Source: Muricea muricata
Lineage: Eukaryota > Cnidaria > Anthozoa > Malacalcyonacea > Plexauridae
Direction: 5' to 3'
NCBI GenBank assembly: GCA_963855995.1
Contig: OY979730.1
Span: 5,219,341 to 5,283,340, forward strand
DNA length: 64,000 nucleotides
Of this stretch, positions 50,501-59,500 are shown in pieces. The notes beneath the pieces are model-generated. The model worked only from the letters and a program-made list of their open reading frames with translations. It made no database searches and was not told where the DNA came from. Each line of letters opens with the position of its first letter. Position 1 is the stretch's first letter. The position numbers and the translations under genes are program-made.

Positions 50501-53500
50501 GATCGTATGGAACTCCTACTTTCCCGTACCAGCTCATTGTATTGTTAATTATTTGAAATAAAGACTTAGAAGTAAATTGTATTCACTCATTTGAGCATTC
50601 ACTGATTAGAAGATCTCGCTTGGTTTCGAGGCCCTCGCGCAAAAGCTGAGTTGATCCCCAGAAGGCCTCGTAACAAGAATTATAGTTTTAAGCCCGGCTT
50701 TTGCTTGGAATTTAGAAATGAATGCTAGAAACAAGCTCCGTTGTTAGAAATAACACCAACATGCATTTATGTACATCATGGTATATATTGCTCATTCTGT
50801 ACTCATATAGCACAAATATGTCAAAAGAGTTAGTCATGAGCATCTCTTGGCTGTAAACTGGAGAACTTTTCGGAGAATTTGGATTTTCTCCAAAACTGCA
50901 TTGACAGATCGATCATCAGCATACATAAATGATATTAACAACATTTGGATCTAGCTTTTTCTTCGAGGCACAGGCCATATCTCTCTGAGCGGTTTTGCAT
51001 GCATGACAGATTTTGCCTGATGATTCCCCACAATCTTGTGTGGTCGCTTTCTGCCTTTTAGGTGCCAAATCTTATTTCGATTAAGCTCGGTCTCGTTTTG
51101 GTATTTCTTACAGATGAATGATTTCGTGTGGTGCCGAAATCCCGTCTTGAATTCGTTGACTGTTTAACCCTAATGACTAATGTACATTTCGCTATATAAT
51201 CAGTTGTTGTCATTTGTAAACGACAATTGGTCGAAGATACTGTTGCCTTGGATTGTATATAACTCTATGTAACTTATCAAGAATATTTTTTTTGATTTAA
51301 TTGTCTTTTATGTAGATCTCCAACTTGTATTATATGTACAGTTGATACTTTGTGTTATTATATTCTAAATACTTTGTCAGGGCCTCCAGAATAAATAAAG
51401 CTTGTATCTTATGTCAACACGAAAAAAATCCATCGCACTTCTTTTGTAATTTTAAATTTTTTGCTATATTGTAAAAAAAATATGAAACATTTTTTCCGTA
51501 TTAATATGCAGTGATATATAAACACTCGTGGAAATCGTAAAAACAATAGTTGCTCGTTTTTCTAATTTCCACGTACAGTTATACATCAACACGGAAAAAA
51601 TTATCTTTCTTAAATCATATTTCAGAGGAAAGGAACTTCAAAAGGAGGACGGGAGACAGTTGAATTTAAATTCTTTCACGAGCTAGTCAGGCCATGGCCA
51701 ACATTGTAGATTAAGACGAAAATGACCTAGTATCAACATTATGAAGAATGTCATTGGAAATCATACAAAATTATTTCGATACATGTTGTGACAAAATTGC
51801 GTTTCTTTTGCTATTACATGTACCTTTTCTTTTTAGAATGTGAAAGTCTTTTTCTCAGACATAGAAAAACTGGAAAGTGTATTGCAACTGGACAGCTGGT
51901 GTACCACAAAACACATGCTAAACCATACTTTGCTGTAATGATTGACAACTGTTTGAACTCCAGTGCACAATTCCGTTTTCTTGATACCGAACTTTTACAC
52001 AATATTGACAAAGATGGTACACTGGTTTCTCCAGCGAATAACGAAGCCTACCAACATCGTTGGGCTATTTATAAAGGCATTGAAGGTTCTGGGCTAACGT
52101 ACCAAAACAACTCTATTCATCGTTTAAAACAAACAGGTGGACGATTGCTTCTTTATTATATGACGGACCCTGTATGTGCTGAGCCACACACAACTTACGT
52201 AATAAGAAATAAAGCATGTGATAAAAACATCCAAAGGTTTACGTTCGGTAAGTGAATTTCTGTTAGTTACTTAGTGGTTGAAAACTTTGTATACTGTATA
52301 ATTCTGCTATAGAAGCATTAATTTTTTTAGTCCCGCAGGTTGTTGGAATCGAAGAGGAATATTTCCCATGAATACACGCTATAACAAATCATTTGTTAAA
52401 AAAAAGGATAAAGTAATTGCTCACAATCAATATTTGATTAAAAAGTGGAATTTATATATTTTCTATACTAACGTTTACTCGGTTTTAGGTTCAGTGACAG
52501 ATCACGGTGAGAAAATGAAAGATGCTCATTGTTCTCCAAAACAAGTTATGGAGATTAAGAGTGCAAATTATGGCGATTACATTAAAAATAGTGTCTTCAG
52601 TGACGATGAAAAGTTTGATGCAACATGCAGTGCACTTGCCACGTGCCAAGCGAAATCTCACTGTAATGGAAAGAGATCCTGCGAACTGATCATGAATAGT
52701 CATTTACTGCCATCACAATATTGTTCTAATACTTCAAAACAAATTTACACCAAGTACACTTGTAAGGATACTTACGACTCAAGCACTATAATAACCTCAG
52801 GTAAAGTGAATTCAAATTAAATCAATCTATAAATATATTCAGAATTATATCCGAAACGGACGTGAGGGGTTTTTAAAAACAATGCACAAGGATGCTTATA
52901 TATGTAGGGCGGCTCAACTAACGCGAACGCTGATTGAAGTTTGATTAAGAAATAGCGTCAGCCGAGCTTCACAGATTTGAGTAACCCCATGAAGTTTCGC
53001 TGGCTATATTTCGCTGGCTTTTTATATATATCCTGAGTATCAGGGTCTCGAAGGAGAAGGGCCTGTCGCAAATGGTGAATTTTCTCTCGTATTAATTGCA
53101 TGATTGTTTTGTTGGAGTAAATAAATTTTACTTAGATCTGTTTTTATAGTGAACCAGTGCTTGTTGGATTTTACTATTTTTCATTAAATTATATATATTG
53201 TCGGGTTTTTTGACATACATGGAATATTAACTTTGCCGTGGGCAGAAGGCAATTATTAGATACAAAGTTACTGAATTTACATGTACCATGTAAATATAAG
53301 TACGATATACTAGGATACCAGGAGGTAGTTAAGTGCTGCCATATTAAAGATGATGTAAAGTCCGTTCTACACGCATTTCCAGCGCTGCACAGCCAAAAAG
53401 AAAAACCTGTTCTGTCCTGATGATAACAGCATTGAACAATGTTTTGCAGCCCACATTGTTCAATGTTGTCAAAAATACTGAACAAGTTGTTGAGCCTGAA

Positions 53501-56500
53501 CTAGCCTGCAATCAGGTGTAACAATGTTGAACAATATTGTTGACAACCTTGAACAATGTTGGCAGCAAAGCGTTGTTCAATGCAGTTTTCATCAGGCCAG
53601 AACAGGTTTTTCGTTTTTTGCTGTGTATTGGCAACATCGACCATGCTGAATTAGCAGCCCAATCAATTGAAAAGTTCTTCGTCACTGTAATCATTGTGTA
53701 GTTTGATCATGTTTGCGCGTCCTTATAACTATTGCGCAACAAGTATTATATTTGAAAAGAAGTTTTATAACAAAGGCAACAAAGTTTTAGATTTGCTGGG
53801 ATAGATATTTGATGTTTTATACTTACTGATGTACTTTATTTCTTCGTATAATTTTTAGATATTTGCATCAAAGTTTTATAAAAGTAATCATTTGTACAAA
53901 TGTGACATGAAGTATTATTTATAAAACAAAGTATTTTATTTGTTACAGAAGTATTTTTGAAACGTACAAACTGCGCCCCAGAGGCCAGCAGCACGTTAAA
54001 TAGTTTTCCATTCAGCCATGACACATCACTTGGTAGAACTTGCCGTCTATTTAAGTAGCAAACGGATTGAGCGTTTTTACTATTGTTCGCGACTTATTTA
54101 AGCACGATTTATCCTCGGTCGCATAAATAATGGTCCTAGCGATGAAGCGATCTTCCGTGGAATACCCATCCATTTTTTAAGCACGTTAAAAAATAACAAC
54201 GGCTACGTAGCTACGCAGTATATTTTATGATTCACAACGAGACATGGCAATACATACCTATAATGACAAGCATTTCAATATATAGCCACGTAATCTATAT
54301 TTTTTCGTTGATACTCACCAAAGATTGTTATTTGAAGAACGAAGCATGTAGACAATTACGTAATGTTAAGGATGGATGTATTTTTAAGTGACTACGCGGC
54401 TACGACGTGAATAGTTTGATTAAGAACGAGGCATACTTGCAATTACGTAATGTCAAAGATAGATATATTTTTAAGTGGCTACGTAGTTACGCAGTGAATA
54501 GTTTGTTGTAGAACGAGGCATATTTGCAATTATGTAATGTGAAAAATAGATATATTTTTAAGTGGCTGCGCTGTGGATAGTTTGATACACTGCGTAACAC
54601 ATAGCCTGACATGGCCACTGAAAATTTTCACAAACAAAATCGAAGAACACACATTGTACACTTCCAATTTTCATTGCGCAAATGAAAGCATTCTTTTCGC
54701 ATTTAGCCGAATGTATGTGGCGATATAGACGCAACCTCCCTATTATTATACCCCAGAGACGCATTTTTTTAAAATTTGGTAACAACGCGTGACTGCGAAG
54801 CCGCGTAGCCCCAGGAGTGGCTACGCGGTGACAGATGACTATTGCATGGCATGAAGGAGCGTCAACGTGAAAATACAGAACGTATTAATGCATCGGTTGC
54901 TTTGAATTTGAATTTATTATAAAATCTAAACATTGTAACCCGAAGGTTAAATTGCGTTAAGATTTACATAAAGTTATCTATAAAATAAAGCACTATGTTA
55001 CAGAAGACAAGAAGTTATATTTGTAACTATACGTGTTAAAAAGAGTAAAAAATTATTGTCTTAAAATTCTTTGAGGAAAGAATGAATTCTTAAATCGTTC
55101 AGTGTGACAACGATTATCCCTAAAATGTCTTTTATTTCCTAGTTCGTAATTGATCGCATTTCTCTCCGGGAGGTAGTCTTGAAAATAGCCATTACCGAGA
55201 TTGTTCTGGAAAAACTTGGTTGAGAGGGTCTCCCGACGGTTTTGTAAAGTTTCAAGGTCTAATTGATTCAATGGTTCAGCTTATCTGTAGTTAGGCAAAA
55301 TGACCCTTAAGGCACGCTTTTAAAGACTTTCGATCTCGTCTCTAAATAAATATAGTTAGGGATGTTATAATGCCAGACTTGTACGGCGTATTCTAGCAGT
55401 GGTCGAATTATTGTAGTGAACACTATTTTCATTGTATTCTAGTGAGCTTTTGTACGTTTCAGCAAGCGTAACATATACAATCTTTTGCCTCTTTTGCAAT
55501 AATATTGTGGATATGTTTATGCCATTTCATATATGTCTATATCATTTTGTATTGTAAAGCCCAAAATTTTTACCGAGTCGACAACTTCGACAGGCGGCTT
55601 CTATGAGTAGCGGTGCAAAGGATAGTTTATCCTTTGAAAACTGAACAATTAGTTCCTTGCTCTTGGAAACGTTAAGTTTCATTTTATTTCGAATCGTCCA
55701 ACTAACGACTTCTTTTGATGATTATAAAGCGTCAAAGCACAAAACCCTGAGCAGAATTGCACGCTGTCTATTCATAATATGTATATTTTGCTTCTTATGT
55801 TTAATAAACGATACACTCATCCAGCGAGCAATATGATTATAGCCTAGGAAAGAATGCTCACTGTAATATCTTGCTTCTTATGTTTAATGAACAATACACT
55901 CATCCAGTGAGCAATAAGATTATAAGAAAAAATGCTCAAATATCTTGCTTCGCATGTTTGATAAGTAAAGCACTCATACAGCAAGCAATTAGAAAGAATG
56001 CTCAAATTACAGTCACTTCATTTTATGGTGAAACCAGCCAAACGCTATGCATGCTGGATCCTGATGAATTGCATGCTGATTCTGTCTAAACTCTCTATAA
56101 AGTCACAAGCAGGTTTATGGCCAGTCTTTGGTCTATATCTCTTGCATGAGAAGTAATTTATGACGTGCTCACAAACTGTATAGCGCAAGGTGAAATTAGT
56201 GAAAATAAAAAAGCAGTTTGTGGAAAAAACTGCGGGTCTAGGGAGCGGGATCTCTTCGGATTTGAACTCAGCGTGTTTTAAAGTGTTTAGTTCCCATAGA
56301 AATATTTCAGGTCTCAGACATGCACTACGAATATGAACGATAAGATAGGAAGTGGACTCATTAAATCTACCAGGTCCAAATTTGATTATCTTTTTAGCGT
56401 ATTTTTCGGGGCATTTGATCTTTTCATTCAAAAATTGCAAGACAAATTCTTAATTAAGATGTTGCTTCTTGACGAGCGGGTGGTTGATTTGTGTCTGTTG

Positions 56501-59500
56501 AAAAATTTGCTCTAGGTCTTACTGCGGAAGGTAAATAGTTACTGGCTAATCTAAGCTAGTCTAACTTTTCAGAAACGCAAAACGCAAGTGTTTTGGTCAT
56601 ATTTTGTCAAAGTTATACAAATAAATGGTTCGGTAATCTGATAGCCATAAAAAGTAAAGTCAGACGTTATTCTAAACGATTTAGAAGAAATTTAAATGCC
56701 ATTGACACTAAAATTTTTGCTTTGATTTTCTTGCAAAGACTTTTAAAACGATCAACACAACTTTTACAGATTTTTCATATCTTGCTTAATACTAGAAATG
56801 TTTAATGGTGTGAGTTGTAGTTTAAGTATCTGTCGGTATATGTAAGTTTACGGTAGACTTTAAGGATGAGAGACCCGTTGTTTCGAGTTACTTGTGTCCA
56901 AGAATAAAAGTTGTCCGTTTTGTTCTTGTTCAACACTGAGGTTAATTATGTGTGGGTCAATGGAATTCTGTAAGTTGTGGAAACTGTTGATCGCATGTTT
57001 TTTGATGATTGAAAATACATGATCCGCGAAGCGAAACCATTTTTTAGGTGGCGTATCAGTTTGGTAGAAGGCTAGTTCCTCATTTTCCTCCATACAGAGG
57101 TTTGCCACAATAGGACTAACGGGACTGCCCATGGCGCAATACTCTGTCTTGTCCACGACCACAAGGCAGTTGCCTTTATTTGCTTTCATCACAACGCACG
57201 TCTTGTCTTTCTTTAATCCTTCAAGTGCTTTGCGTTCGGCTACGGTGGTGTTTTTATGCTTGGGTGGGTCGGAGCGACGTAGAATGTTCGCAGCTGAAGT
57301 TCGTATTGCATCTTTGGACTCTCCGGTAAATCAGTAATGGCAGCTTCGATCTCGGCAACTATGTTCTTGTGAGGGATAAGGGATGGTGTGCAAACTTAGG
57401 GCCTATTTCTGGAATGGCACGTTCGTCTGCGGACAATGGTCCATTGGAAAGGTTAATGACCAATTTCTCGGAGTCAGTCGTGTTTTCGGATCTAAATTCT
57501 TGCCTCAAATTAATTCTGTAACCTTTTTTAATGCCTCGCGGTGATGTGGTTTTGGACAGATTTAGCTCTACTTTTCAAAAATTGGGAAAAACGAGCAAGG
57601 GAGTCTTCGGAAATTAAAGTCGACAGTTCGCGTCGGTTATCAGTTATGATGCGATTAGTAGAACGTATTTGTTCGTGGCAGATACTGATTCTTGCACGCA
57701 TACAATGAGTTGTTGCTCTTTCCATGACAGTCCTGAAGACAGGATGGCTGCCAGGTGGATTGAATCGCAGTGACTTCGGGAACCAACGGTTTTCTAACGC
57801 TCGGTGGCTAAAATTGAGATGGCGGTGGTGGGCTTGGGAAAGATCGTGTTAAAATAAATTAACACGGGCTTTCGAGCTTTCGAAAGCTCGTGTTGAAATA
57901 AATTTTACGATCAGAGAACGTTTTCAGAAACTTATTATGAATCACGGTCGCGCATTTTGCATTTTAATATATATTCATGTTTTGCAACGGAATCTTGCAA
58001 AATTAAAGCAATTCACCGTGGCAAATAAGTGGCGGATGTCGATTTTACCAGAATGCATTGCGATCTGAAATAATTTAAAAGGGCAAATTAACGTCTTTTG
58101 AAGAACAGACAAAATTAAAACAATAAGTTGTTTTCACACTTGTATTGAAATTTTAATCAATGAGCTTTACTCCTTTCCAGCTTTTCCCTGCTTCTCTTAC
58201 TTGATGGTCGCAATGCATTCTGGTAAAATCGACATGCCGCCATCTTTTTGCTACAGTGAATTAAGTGCGCGCGTAGCTATATACTAGTTGTTTATCCAAC
58301 AAGGCGTGTTTTCTGAGTAACTATTGTGCATCTGAGTTTAAAGTTTAATGTTAACGATATATTATCGATATGAATACATATAGGTGTATTTTTGCAGTAC
58401 ATGCACTTTTTAAAATTAAATACAGTCAAGCGAATTAAGCCTTTCTCACGACCTGCGAACAGGTGCATGTCCGCTATGTTTGGGGTCCCGAGTAGCGCGA
58501 AGAGCGAGATGGAAAACACGACAAAAGTTGTTTTTTAAAAGCAAACTGCAATGCTGGAGTTGAAGTTTTAAATGGTTAAAAATAAGCAGGCAGTTTGACC
58601 TTTCGTTGGTAAGTAAAAAGTATAGTTACTTTCATCCTGGAGAAATTCTGGTGTCAAACTTGCAAAATATAAAGAGAAAAATGATTTTGAACGAGCGAGG
58701 AGCCAACTCAAGGTGAGAACATTTTTGTACTCAATTGCTGGGTTTTCAAATCCGGGCTATGTCAATTCTCTACACCTAAGGTCATATCATTTGGTACATG
58801 TTATCATGGACCGTTCCTGCATCTGGATTCGGTAAAAACAAGACACTAGCACAAAAATTTAAAGGTTTTTTTTTGTTTTTAAAACGTGGTCGCGATATTG
58901 ACTCGATGATTTAACGTTTTGTTCCTCGTATAGTAATATTTTCTGAACCCAAGCAAAATAAACACCAAAAAAGGTTGTAAGTGGTTATATAAAATTTCTA
59001 TAAATTCTTAAATGTGAGCTACTGCACGTACATCAAATTTGAGCACTTTCAAAAGCAGTACATGTACCGCCTACTGCAAAGATTATAATTGCTGGCGTTA
59101 TTACTACAAAAGCCCGTTTTCAAACGTCTAAAATTTCGTACACTTACTCCTAAAAATGCAGATTTATGACTAAGTATAAGCAGGTAATTTATAGTATTTT
59201 AACAAAGGAAAGTCAGCAGCCTTGTTTATTTCTATTTTAGCTTTGTTTTTGTTAAGTTTTCGTTAATATTTACTGTAGCCAGAGTCAAATCATCATGAAA
59301 CTTGTTGAGTCAATACGGCCGTGTCGTGATCATGTTTTAAAAACAACAAAAAAAACCTTTAAATTTTTGTGCTAGTGTCTTGTTTTTACCGAATCCAGAT
59401 GCAGAAACGGTCCATGATAACATGTACCAAATGATATGACCTTAGGTGTAGTAGAATTGATATAGCCCGGATTTGAAAACCCAGCAATTGAATACAATAA

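Larger units (their letters stand above)
42834..50675 (+). mobile_element. Short non-autonomous LTR retroelement (host of the nested Ngaro)
   Basis: Two direct LTRs, 42834-43214 and 50297-50675, begin TGTTATGAAAC and end GGCCTCGTAACA. They are flanked by AGAA on both sides (42830-42833 and 50676-50679), a 4-bp target duplication. After the 5' LTR comes a likely primer-binding site starting TGGTGGAGGATGCGGG at 43216. Before the 3' LTR is a purine tract GAAGGGAGGAA (50286-50296). Without the Ngaro insertion its interior is only about 600 bp, with one 121-codon frame and no RT. It is therefore a TRIM-like, non-autonomous element that must use another element's enzymes. Confidence 0.85.

Noticed and set aside
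51788..51836. In-frame extension of the 51837 exon upstream, starting at a GTG, as a signal peptide
   Set aside because: There is no ATG, and a polypyrimidine tract with TTTTTAG ends exactly before the domain, so an acceptor site is the better reading.
56045..56440. 131-codon minus frame as a host gene
   Set aside because: No motif, no splice support, and it lies between transposon remnants; kept only as a low-confidence entry.
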